Below are positions 7,887 to 15,603 of a stretch of DNA of 64,000 nt, piece after piece (positions within the stretch are counted from its first letter, which is position 1; each line of letters begins with the position of its first letter). The stretch is from an uncultured Pseudomonadales bacterium. Its GTDB lineage: Bacteria; Pseudomonadota; Gammaproteobacteria; Pseudomonadales; Azotimanducaceae. The notes below the pieces were generated by a model. That model was given only the letters and a program-made list of their open reading frames with translations, did not search any database and had not been told where the DNA came from. The translations under genes were made by a program, and so were the position numbers. The DNA lies in the NCBI GenBank assembly GCA_958296165.1, contig OY282447.1, positions 2,790,001 to 2,854,000 on the forward strand. The letters are read 5' to 3'.

Positions 7887-9311
7887 ATGGTAGCAGAACA
7901 GAAACGCAGCGGTGCCAACCGCGAGTTGCCTGCCGGCGCGTTGGCGTTGCCTGGCGCTGCTGGCAAAGAGCGCCAAGTGTCTCTGTTCGAGTTGGCGTTT
8001 CCGTCCATCCTCGCCAATCTGCTCTTCTCGGCGGTGGCCATCGTGCAGACGAAGTTCGTCGGCATGCTGGGCCCGGAAGCGCTGGCCGCCATCGGCGTGG
8101 GGCAGCGGGTCTTCTTCGCTCTGCAAGCGGTGCTGATGGCGGTTAGCGCCGGCACCACCGCCTTGGTGGCGCGCGCCTGGGGCGCGGACGACCGCGACGA
8201 AGCCAGCCGCGTAACGATGGCAAGCTTGGTCGCCGGCGGCATCTTCGCCTTGGCAGTCACGCTGCCCGGCATTCTCGCCGCGGCGCCGGTGGCCTCCATC
8301 TTCGGTTTGGACGCGCACACCACGGAGTTGGCCGCCACGAACATACGCTGGATGTCGGCCTTCAATCTGGCTTTCGCGGTGAACTTCATCCTTGGTGCGG
8401 CGCTGCGCGCCGCTGGCGATGCCTGGTCGCCGCTGTGGATCGGCGCCGGCGTCAACGTTCTCAACGTGCCGCTGCTGTATGTCTTCGTATTCGGCCGCTA
8501 CGGCTTCCCGGACATGGGAGTTGCCGGCGCCGCACTGGCCGGCGGGCTGTCGTTCTCCTTGGGCGGCGTCGTGATGGTGGTGATTTGGCTGCGCCAAGGG
8601 TTCCGGCTGAAGTACGTCGCCAGCAAGTGGTGTCGAGTAGATCGGTTCCGGCGCTTGCTGCACATCGGCTATCCCGCTGGCGCGGAAATGGTGATCTTCC
8701 AAGCCGGCTACTTCGTCTTCCTCATGCTGGTTGGCCACAACTACGGCACGGTGGCGTTCGCTGCCTACAACGTAGGCACCACCCTGATGATGGTGTGCTT
8801 TGTGGTGGGTTTCGGCTTCTCCATCGCCGGCGCGACGTTGGTTGGCCAGCACCTCGGCGCTGGCGACCCGGCTGGCGCCATACGCAGCGGTTGGCGAGCC
8901 GCCATCTATGCCACCGCCTTGATGAGCTCCTTGGGATTTATCGCGGCGGCCTTCGCGCCGCAGCTGGCGGCCTTCTTTCTAGGCAACGAACCGGAAACTG
9001 TGCGCCTGACCGTTCAACTCGCTTACATCATGGCCGCAACCACGCCGCTGTTGGCCATCGAGTTCGCCATCGGCGGCGCGTTGCGAGGCGCTGGCGACAC
9101 CCGCTTCCCCTTGCTGGCCACTATGATCGGGCTGATCGGCGTGCGCTGCACCTTGGCCCTGGCGTTCACTTGGCTGGGCTGGTCGGTGCTGTGGGTATTC
9201 GGCGCCACGATCGTCGAGTACCTCGTCAAGGGCGGCATGTTGGCGGCGCGCTTTGCCAACGGTCGCTGGAAGACCGCGATCGTGCCAGGGCAGGTACCCG
9301 CTCATGCCTGA
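7887..9311 (+). CDS. MATE family multidrug/metabolite exporter
   Basis: A 474-residue inner-membrane protein with twelve predicted helices in two homologous halves. The first half starts at LAFPSILANLLFSAVAIVQT and contains the family-typical FVGMLGPEALAAIGVGQ. The second half contains GYPAGAEMVIFQAGYFVF and TTPLLAIEFAIGGALRGAGD. MATE proteins export cationic drugs or metabolites in exchange for Na+ or H+. The first 30 residues are hydrophilic; a later start at a downstream codon is possible, but the ATG at 7887 fits the 62-bp divergent spacing. It overlaps the glycosylase gene by 8 bp. Confidence 0.9.
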   Translation: MVAEQKRSGANRELPAGALALPGAAGKERQVSLFELAFPSILANLLFSAVAIVQTKFVGMLGPEALAAIGVGQRVFFALQAVLMAVSAGTTALVARAWGADDRDEASRVTMASLVAGGIFALAVTLPGILAAAPVASIFGLDAHTTELAATNIRWMSAFNLAFAVNFILGAALRAAGDAWSPLWIGAGVNVLNVPLLYVFVFGRYGFPDMGVAGAALAGGLSFSLGGVVMVVIWLRQGFRLKYVASKWCRVDRFRRLLHIGYPAGAEMVIFQAGYFVFLMLVGHNYGTVAFAAYNVGTTLMMVCFVVGFGFSIAGATLVGQHLGAGDPAGAIRSGWRAAIYATALMSSLGFIAAAFAPQLAAFFLGNEPETVRLTVQLAYIMAATTPLLAIEFAIGGALRGAGDTRFPLLATMIGLIGVRCTLALAFTWLGWSVLWVFGATIVEYLVKGGMLAARFANGRWKTAIVPGQVPAHA

Positions 9312-10206
9312 GCTGCCGGATCTCACTGTCTACATCGAGCACTTGGAGCGCCGTGTGCGCGGCGAGCGGCTAGTGGGGATTCGTTTCGCTAGCCCGTTCT
9401 TGCTGCGCTCGGTGTCGCCGTCTTTAGACGAGATCGTTGGCCGGCATGTGCTGGCAGTGCGGCGCTTGGCCAAGCAGATCGTCTTCGAGCTTGCGGACGA
9501 GTTCTACGTTGTCATCCACCTGATGATCGCCGGTCGGCTGCGCTGGCACGAGGCTGGCAGAGCCGTGCCGAAACACGTTGGGCTGGCCGCCTTCGACTTC
9601 GACACAGGCACCGCCATCCTCACCGAGGCCAGCAAGAAGAAGCGCGCCTCGCTGCGCCTCGTGCAAGGCGTCGATGCGTTGGCGGCGCTCGACCCCGGCG
9701 GCCTCGAGGTGTTCGACATCGACTTCGAGACGTTCCACGAACGGCTGCGCAAGACGCCCCATACGGTGAAACGAGCGCTCACGGACCAGCGCGTCTTTGC
9801 TGGCATCGGCAACGCCTACAGCGACGAGATTCTGTTTCACGCCAAGATGTCGCCCTTCAAGCTGGGCCGGCACATGGACGAGGCGGAAGCGCAGGCGTTG
9901 TTCGTTGCGTGTCGAGAAGTGCTCAGCCGTTGGACGGCGCTGCTGCGCGACAGAACCGGCGAGCGCTTCCCGGGCGCAGGGCGCGCCAACAAGGTGACGG
10001 CGTTCCATGCCGAGATGGCCGTACACGGCAAGTACAAGGCGCCGTGCCCGGCGTGCGGCGCGCCGGTGCAGCGCATCGTTCACCCAGAGAACGAGAGCAA
10101 CTATTGCGCCGCCTGCCAGACCGGCGGACGCCTACTGGCGGATCGCTCGCTGTCGCGGCTGCTGAAGGACACCTACCCCAAGAGGATCGAGGACTTGGAG
10201 GGGTAG
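9304..10206 (+). CDS. Fpg/Nei family DNA glycosylase
   Basis: A 300-residue base-excision-repair glycosylase/AP lyase. The N-terminus is PELPDL after the initiator Met: Pro2 would be the Schiff-base nucleophile and Glu3 the acid. A Lys in RLAKQIVFEL fits the conserved beta-hairpin Lys, and GIGNAYSDEILFHA is the H2TH region. The C-terminal zinc finger is present as CPACG and CAACQ, followed by an Arg-containing hairpin. The PELPDL rather than PELPE start marks a side branch of the family, so substrate (8-oxoG or oxidised pyrimidines) is uncertain. The ATG lies inside the end of the MATE gene, so the two genes are coupled. Confidence 0.88.
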   Translation: MPELPDLTVYIEHLERRVRGERLVGIRFASPFLLRSVSPSLDEIVGRHVLAVRRLAKQIVFELADEFYVVIHLMIAGRLRWHEAGRAVPKHVGLAAFDFDTGTAILTEASKKKRASLRLVQGVDALAALDPGGLEVFDIDFETFHERLRKTPHTVKRALTDQRVFAGIGNAYSDEILFHAKMSPFKLGRHMDEAEAQALFVACREVLSRWTALLRDRTGERFPGAGRANKVTAFHAEMAVHGKYKAPCPACGAPVQRIVHPENESNYCAACQTGGRLLADRSLSRLLKDTYPKRIEDLEG

Positions 10207-10220
10207 CCCTTCGGGTAGCG

Positions 10221-10245
10221 GCAGCGCCGTGCTTGAAGGCGCTGC
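10221..10245 (+). terminator. Possible hairpin after the glycosylase gene
   Basis: A perfect 8-bp stem, GCAGCGCC (10221-10228) with GGCGCTGC (10238-10245), and a 9-nt loop lies 14 bp after the glycosylase stop. There is no T-run, so it may be only an mRNA 3'-end structure. Confidence 0.3.
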
Positions 10246-10359
10246 GGCACCTTGGACACAGCGGCATCTTGGCGGCACCGATGGCGGATGTCTGCAATCC
10301 ATGTGCGAGATTGGCTCACGGTCTCGAATCGGCGCGGCGGGCGCGGCACAGTGGCGCCG

Positions 10360-11439
10360 ATGAGGAGAGTGCTGTCCAGCGACGCCCCCTACAAGGTGCT
10401 GTTCGGCGACCGCCGCCTGTTCGAGGAGACGGTGCGCCTGGTCGCGCCGAGGCTGGCTGACGAGCTGGACTTCGAGACCGTCGCCGCGCTCGACAAGGAG
10501 CACCTGACGGCGGCGGCGCGGACGCGCCTGCAGGACAAGCTGTACCGCGTCGAGCGGCGCACGGGCACGCTGCGCAACGGCCGCCGCGCCTACGTGCTGG
10601 TGCTGCTGGAGTTCCAGTCCGGGCACGACCCGGACATGGCGTGGCGGATGCGCGAGTACCTGCATCTGGTGGAGTCCGGGCTGCGCGAGAGCGGCGCGGT
10701 CGAGGCGGAGGGGCGGGTGCCGGACATGCTGTCCATCGTGGTGCATAACGGCGAACGGCCGTGGCGGGCGCGGGCGGGGTGGGCGCCGCTGACCGGCGAC
10801 GCGCCGGCGGCGCCGGCGCGGATGTATGCTACGGTGGACTTGCGGCGGTTGTCGGCGGGGCCGGACGGGCTGGGCCGGGAGCTGCCGGCGGGGAGCCGCC
10901 TGGCGACGCTGGCGGAATTGGAGTCGGCGCCGGCGGAGCGGCTGCCACGGCTGCTGCTGGACGCGTTCCGGCGCCACGCCGGAGCGGAGTCGGCGGGTCT
11001 GCGGCGCGGCCTGCACCTGCGCGTGCTTGCGGCGCTGGAGCGGCACGGCGCGGCGGCCGGCCTGCCGACGCTGGCGGAGTGCGAGCGGATGCTCGCAGAG
11101 AGACGAGGAGAGAGAATGACGGCGATGTTGGACGCGACGCTGGAGCGCTGGAGCGAGGCGAAGGTTGCGGAAGGCGTGCAGCAAGGCGTGGCACAAGGCG
11201 TGGAGCGGGGCTTGGCTCAAGGCGCCGCCCAAGGGCGGCTCGCGCTGCTCGGCCGGCAGGCGGAGCGGCGGTTCGGTGCGCGCGTGGCGAGACGGGTGAC
11301 GGCACTGCTGGCGGACGTGTCGGACGTGTCGCGTCTGGACGAGGCCGGCGAGTGGCTGGTCGAGTGCGACACAGGCGAGGCATTGCTCTCGCGCCTGCAG
11401 CAGATACACGCTCCTCCGACGCGCGGTGCGCCAGGTTGA
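10360..11439 (+). CDS. Rpn/PD-(D/E)XK nuclease-like protein with DUF4351-type C-terminus
   Basis: A protein of about 359 residues resembling the Rpn (recombination-promoting nuclease)/'putative transposase' group. The N-terminus SDAPYKVLFGDRRLFEETVR and the nuclease-core strand YVLVLLEFQSGHD (E-x-Q form) followed by MAWRMREYLHLV are family-typical. Near the C-terminus is a run of G-hydrophobic-x-Q-G units (GVQQGVAQGVERGLAQG). After it comes LLGRQAERRFG and a DUF4351-like tail. I prefer ATG 10360 because the conserved sequence begins there. The gene is by eye more GC-rich than its neighbours and stands alone, consistent with a mobile-type accessory gene. Activity is inferred from family. Confidence 0.7.
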   Translation: MRRVLSSDAPYKVLFGDRRLFEETVRLVAPRLADELDFETVAALDKEHLTAAARTRLQDKLYRVERRTGTLRNGRRAYVLVLLEFQSGHDPDMAWRMREYLHLVESGLRESGAVEAEGRVPDMLSIVVHNGERPWRARAGWAPLTGDAPAAPARMYATVDLRRLSAGPDGLGRELPAGSRLATLAELESAPAERLPRLLLDAFRRHAGAESAGLRRGLHLRVLAALERHGAAAGLPTLAECERMLAERRGERMTAMLDATLERWSEAKVAEGVQQGVAQGVERGLAQGAAQGRLALLGRQAERRFGARVARRVTALLADVSDVSRLDEAGEWLVECDTGEALLSRLQQIHAPPTRGAPG

Positions 11440-11534
11440 CAGGTACTCGCCCGAATCGTCGTGAGGACGACAGCACGACTTCCGCCGTCTTCCAACACGC
11501 GGTCTTCCACGCCATCTTCCATATTGGTGTTACG

Positions 11535-11556
11535 CTTTGCTCGTTCGCGAAGCAAA
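11535..11556 (+). other. Hairpin in the leuS leader
   Basis: TTTGCT and AGCAAA form a 6-bp stem around a short loop, ending about 17 bp before the leuS ATG. Upstream (about 11485-11515) the motif (G/A)TCTTCC occurs three times at 10-20 bp spacing. No Leu-codon leader peptide was found, so attenuation is not supported. Confidence 0.25.
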
Positions 11557-11572
11557 CGAAGAACACAAGCCC

Positions 11573-14002
11573 ATGGCCAGCGAGCGGTACGACCCGCGTG
11601 CGGTAGAGTCGAAGTGGCAGGCGGAGTGGGAGCGGCGAGGCACCAACGCTTGGACTGAGCACGAGCTCCGCACTGCCGAGAACCCCTACTACAACTTGAT
11701 GATGTTCCCCTATCCGTCCGCGGAAGGGCTGCACATCGGCAACCTCTACGCCTACACCGGCGCCGACGTGAACGGGCGCTACTGGCGGCTGATGGGCAAG
11801 GATGTATTCCAGCCGATGGGGTTCGACGCGTTCGGAATCCACTCGGAGAACTACGCCCTCAAGGTGGGTAGGAATCCCAACGACCTGATTCCCGCCAACA
11901 TCGCCAACTTCACGCGCGTCTTGAGGCGCTTCGGCGGCATGTACGACTGGAACCACACCGTGGATTCCACCAGCCCGAACTACTACAAGTGGACCCAGTG
12001 GGTGTTCTTGAAGCTCTTGGAGGGCGGCTTGGTGGAACGTCGCCTTGCGCCGGTGAACTGGTGCCCCTCCTGCAAGACCGTGCTTGCCAACGAGCAGGTG
12101 ATCGCGGGTGCGTGCGAGCGCTGCGATGCGGCGGTGGAACAGCGCGAGTTGCCGCAGTGGTTCTTCAAGATCACCGCCTACGCGGCGCGGCTGCTCGACA
12201 ACTTGGATCGCATCGACTGGTCTGCGGTCACGAAGAAGGCACAGGCCAACTGGATCGGCCGCAGCGAAGGAGCGGAAGTGGATTTCGCCGTGGTCGGCCA
12301 GGATGCGTGCGTGCGCGTCTTCACCACCCGCCCAGATACCTTGTTCGGCGCCACCTACATGGTGCTGGCCCCGGAGCACCCGCTTGTGGATGCGCTCGCC
12401 ACCGCCGCCCAGCGCGACGCCGTGCAGGCGTATCGCGCTCGGGTCGTCAAGCAAGACTTGGTGGAACGGCAAAAGGTCGACAAGGACAAGACTGGCGTGT
12501 TCACCGGCAGCTACTGCGTCAACCCCGTGAACGGCGCCGAAATCCCCGTGTGGATCGCCGACTACGTGCTCATGGGCTACGGCACGGGCGCGATCATGGC
12601 CGTGCCCGGCCACGACGGCCGCGATTTCGAGTTCGCCAGTGCCTTCGACCTGCCCATCGTGCGCGTCATCGCGGCAGCTGACGAGGGTGCCGATAGGCCG
12701 CTCACGGAGGCATTCGTCGGCGCTGGCGTGTTGGTCAACTCCGACGCTTTCGACGGCATGCCCGTCGACGCGGCCAAGCGCTCCATCGTGGCTTCCTTGC
12801 AGGAGCGCGGCCTTGCGGAGGCGCAAGTGAACTACCGCCTGCACGATTGGTGCGTATCGAGGCAGCGCTATTGGGGGCCGCCGATTCCGATCATTCACTG
12901 CGAGCGCTGCGGCGCCGTGCCGGTGCCGGCGGAAGACCTGCCGGTGGAGTTGCCCTATCTGGATGATTTCCAGCCGGACGACTCCGGCGTGAGCCCGCTG
13001 GCGCGGGTCGCGGACTGGTACCAAACGCCCTGCCCGCGATGCGGCGCGCAGGCCCACCGCGACACAGACGTCACAGACAACTTTCTGTGCAGCGGCTGGT
13101 ATTACCTGCGCTATCCGAGCACCGATCGGGACGATGTGCCGATGGATGCCGAGCTCACTCGCAAGTGGCTGCCGGTGGATTCCTATATCGGCGGCAACGA
13201 ACACGCGGTGCTGCACCTGATGTACGCCCGTTTCCTCGCGATGGCGCTTGCAGACTTGCAAGTGCTGGATTTCGACGAGCCGTTCGCCAAGTTCCGCGCC
13301 CACGGCATCCTCATTCGCGATGGCCGCAAGATATCCAAGAGCCGTGGCAACCTCGTGGCGCCGGATGAACTGATCGAAGAGTACGGTGCCGACACCACGC
13401 GCCTGTATCTGATGTTCCTAGGCCCCTACGATCAAGTGGCGGACTACCAGACGCACGGCATCCAAGGCCCGCACGGCTTCCTGAACCGGCTCTGGCAAAG
13501 CGTGCTGGAGGCCGAGCCCGGCGAGCCGCAAGGCGAGCTGGAGCTGGCTATGCATCGCACCATCAAACGGGTCAGCGGGCAGATGCCGGCGCTGCAATTC
13601 AACACCGCCATAGCCGCCATGATGGAATACCTGAACGCGGTTCGCGCCGGCGGCCGCACAGCGAAGATAGGCGAGCTCGCGCCACTCGTCGTCATGCTGG
13701 CGCCTTTCGCGCCGCATGTCGCCGAAGAGCTCTATCAGCGCTTGGGCCACGACGGCGGCCTGTTCGAGAGCGCCCGCTGGCCAGGCTACGACGAGGCGAA
13801 AACCATTGCAGCGCGTGTTGAAATGGCCGTGCAGGTGAACGGCAAGGTGCGCGGCCGGCTTAGCGTGGATGCGCAAGCCGACGAAGCCGCCATCGTTGCC
13901 GCCGCACGGCAGAACGAGAACGTGGCCCGCTACCTGCATGGCGCACAACTGCGCAAGACGATCCTTGTACCCGGCCGGCTCATCAACTTGGTCGTCGGAT
14001 GA
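11573..14002 (+). CDS. leuS: Leucyl-tRNA synthetase
   Basis: A class I aminoacyl-tRNA synthetase of 809 residues charging tRNA-Leu. Visible parts are the HIGH motif as LHIGN (residues 53-57), the zinc-type pairs WCPSC and CERC before the CP1 editing insert, and the KMSKS loop as KISKS in GRKISKSRGN. I chose ATG 11573 (ASERYDPRAVESKWQ), the standard N-terminus. Although it sits in the proteobacterial leuS-lptE-holA order, its signature GFDAFGIHSENYALKVG differs from the GWDAFGLPAEGAA form of E. coli. It resembles the LeuS type seen in other phyla, so replacement by transfer is plausible. The stop overlaps the lptE start by 4 bp. Confidence 0.96.
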   Translation: MASERYDPRAVESKWQAEWERRGTNAWTEHELRTAENPYYNLMMFPYPSAEGLHIGNLYAYTGADVNGRYWRLMGKDVFQPMGFDAFGIHSENYALKVGRNPNDLIPANIANFTRVLRRFGGMYDWNHTVDSTSPNYYKWTQWVFLKLLEGGLVERRLAPVNWCPSCKTVLANEQVIAGACERCDAAVEQRELPQWFFKITAYAARLLDNLDRIDWSAVTKKAQANWIGRSEGAEVDFAVVGQDACVRVFTTRPDTLFGATYMVLAPEHPLVDALATAAQRDAVQAYRARVVKQDLVERQKVDKDKTGVFTGSYCVNPVNGAEIPVWIADYVLMGYGTGAIMAVPGHDGRDFEFASAFDLPIVRVIAAADEGADRPLTEAFVGAGVLVNSDAFDGMPVDAAKRSIVASLQERGLAEAQVNYRLHDWCVSRQRYWGPPIPIIHCERCGAVPVPAEDLPVELPYLDDFQPDDSGVSPLARVADWYQTPCPRCGAQAHRDTDVTDNFLCSGWYYLRYPSTDRDDVPMDAELTRKWLPVDSYIGGNEHAVLHLMYARFLAMALADLQVLDFDEPFAKFRAHGILIRDGRKISKSRGNLVAPDELIEEYGADTTRLYLMFLGPYDQVADYQTHGIQGPHGFLNRLWQSVLEAEPGEPQGELELAMHRTIKRVSGQMPALQFNTAIAAMMEYLNAVRAGGRTAKIGELAPLVVMLAPFAPHVAEELYQRLGHDGGLFESARWPGYDEAKTIAARVEMAVQVNGKVRGRLSVDAQADEAAIVAAARQNENVARYLHGAQLRKTILVPGRLINLVVG

Positions 14003-14481
14003 TCGCTCGCGCATCGGCGCTGTGCGTGGTCACGGCGCTGGTCTCAGGCTGCGGCTTCAAGCTGCGCACGTGGGATTTGGCGGTTGCCTTCGAGACGGCC
14101 AGCATCAGCGCCGCAAGCGGCGTCGATCTCGACCGCGAGCTCGCGCGGGCACTGCGTTCAGCCGGTGTGCGGGTGGTGGAAGCGGAAGCGGACGTGGTGC
14201 TGCAGCTCGCCGATCAGCGCAACGAGCGACGCAGCGTTGCCGTGACCAGCGCCGGGCGCACCGCGGAGTACGAGCTCACGCTGCAAGTGGCCTTCGGAGT
14301 GACCGATCGCGACGGCCAGGATCTCGCCGCCACGCGCCTGCTGCGCAGCGAGCGGGTGGCGCGGCTGGACCGCGACAACATCGTCGGCAGCAGCGAGGAA
14401 CAAGCCCTGCTCGGCACCGAAATGCGCAATGATCTCGTGAGCCAAATGCTGCGCACGCTAGGTGCGATCGGCTCTCGGTAG
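13999..14481 (+). CDS. lptE: LPS-assembly lipoprotein LptE
   Basis: A 160-residue outer-membrane lipoprotein. The N-terminal signal ends in the lipobox LVSGC, followed by GFKLR, as in LptE/RlpB, where a 'CGFhLR' start is typical. LptE plugs the LptD barrel and is needed to insert lipopolysaccharide into the outer leaflet. Sequence conservation is low, as usual for LptE, so the call rests on the lipobox, length and the position between leuS and holA. The ATG overlaps the leuS stop (ATGA), implying coupled translation. Confidence 0.87.
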   Translation: MIARASALCVVTALVSGCGFKLRTWDLAVAFETASISAASGVDLDRELARALRSAGVRVVEAEADVVLQLADQRNERRSVAVTSAGRTAEYELTLQVAFGVTDRDGQDLAATRLLRSERVARLDRDNIVGSSEEQALLGTEMRNDLVSQMLRTLGAIGSR

Positions 14482-14492
14482 CGACGAACGGC

Positions 14493-15509
14493 ATGCAGAT
14501 CAGGGCCAACCAACTTGCCCGCCACCTGCAAGGCGGTGACTTCCGGGCGGCCTATCTCGTCACCGGCGACGAGCACCTGCTAGTAGAGGAAGCCTGCGAC
14601 GACATTCTGGCCGCCGCCAAGCGCAACGGCTACGACGAGCGTACCTTGTTCGAGGCGCTACCCCGAGCGCCTTGGAATGAGCTATTCGCAAACGCTGCCA
14701 ATCTCTCTTTGTTCGCCAGCAAGCGGCTGCTGGACGTGCGCGTGCCGCCGCGCGGGCTAGACCGCGCTGGCTCGGATGCCGTGCGCGGCTACCTGCAAGA
14801 GCCGCTGCCGGATACGCTCCTGGTCTGTCGCGCCGTCGGCTTGGAGTGGCGGCAGCGCACCAGCGCTTGGTTCAAGGCCATAGACAAGGCCGGCGTGGTG
14901 GTGCCCGTCTACCCGGTTTCAGCTCGCGAGCTGCCACGTTGGTTGCAGGCGCGCTGCCGCGCCGCCGGGCTGCAGCTGGAGCCCGACGCCTTCGACGCCT
15001 TGGCGGAGCACGTGGAAGGCAACCTGCTGGCCGCTCGTCAGGAAATCGAAAAGCTCAAGTTGCTGCAACCCACCGGCCCGGTGAGCGCCGCCGCCGTGCG
15101 CGCCGCAGTCGGTGATTCGAGCCACTTCGACACCTTTGCGCTGATCGATGCCGCCTTTGCCGGCCACGCCAAGCGGCTGCGCAAGATGCTGGCCGCACTG
15201 CAGCTGGAGGGCGTGGCGATCTTTCTGGTGATGGGAGCGCTCGCCAATCAGCTGCAACGCGCCCGCGAGCTTGCCAGCGGCGGCAATCCTCGCCTGCCTC
15301 GCAATCGTGCCGCCGCGGTTGCTGCCGCGGTACGCCGCCTAGGTGTAGACGGCATCGACGAGCGAGTGAAGGAATGTGCGCTACTGGACTTGCAGGCGAA
15401 AGGAATGTTGCGTGGCGACGCTTGGCAATCGCTGGAGCGTATCCTGCTTGCCTTGGCCGGGGTGCCGCAGCCGTCTTTGGCCACGGAAGCCGAGCTGCTG
15501 ATCTACTAG
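14493..15509 (+). CDS. holA: DNA polymerase III delta subunit
   Basis: A 338-residue clamp-loader subunit that opens the beta clamp. The N-terminus MQIRANQLARHL and the segment AAYLVTGDEHLLVEEACD are standard HolA. NLSLFASKRLLDVR and the C-terminal helical domain with LLDLQAKG also match. The gene starts 11 bp after lptE and completes the leuS-lptE-holA operon. Confidence 0.94.
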   Translation: MQIRANQLARHLQGGDFRAAYLVTGDEHLLVEEACDDILAAAKRNGYDERTLFEALPRAPWNELFANAANLSLFASKRLLDVRVPPRGLDRAGSDAVRGYLQEPLPDTLLVCRAVGLEWRQRTSAWFKAIDKAGVVVPVYPVSARELPRWLQARCRAAGLQLEPDAFDALAEHVEGNLLAARQEIEKLKLLQPTGPVSAAAVRAAVGDSSHFDTFALIDAAFAGHAKRLRKMLAALQLEGVAIFLVMGALANQLQRARELASGGNPRLPRNRAAAVAAAVRRLGVDGIDERVKECALLDLQAKGMLRGDAWQSLERILLALAGVPQPSLATEAELLIY

Positions 15510-15549
15510 GCGGCTCGATGCGTGAGCAGGTTGGCGCGCGGAGGGGTCA

Positions 15550-15583
15550 GGCAGCGATGGTCGCGATAGCTTGCATCGCCGCC
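15550..15583 (+). terminator. Candidate hairpin downstream of holA
   Basis: GGCAGCGATG (15550-15559) pairs at nine of ten positions with CATCGCCGCC (15574-15583) across a 14-nt loop. It lies in the 94-bp gap between holA and the convergent amidohydrolase gene, where a terminator is expected. There is no T-run on either strand. Confidence 0.35.
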
Positions 15584-15603
15584 TGGGTTCTTCCGCTGAG
15601 CCG

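Noticed and set aside
11440-11572. Leucine attenuator leader peptide before leuS
   Set aside because: No short frame with a run of Leu codons and no terminator/antiterminator pair could be found, only a 6-bp hairpin.
10829-13303. 824-codon open frame on the minus strand across the Rpn-type gene and leuS
   Set aside because: It is antisense to two well-supported genes, is rich in Arg/Pro/His/Ala low-complexity sequence and matches no family; long antisense frames are expected at this GC content.
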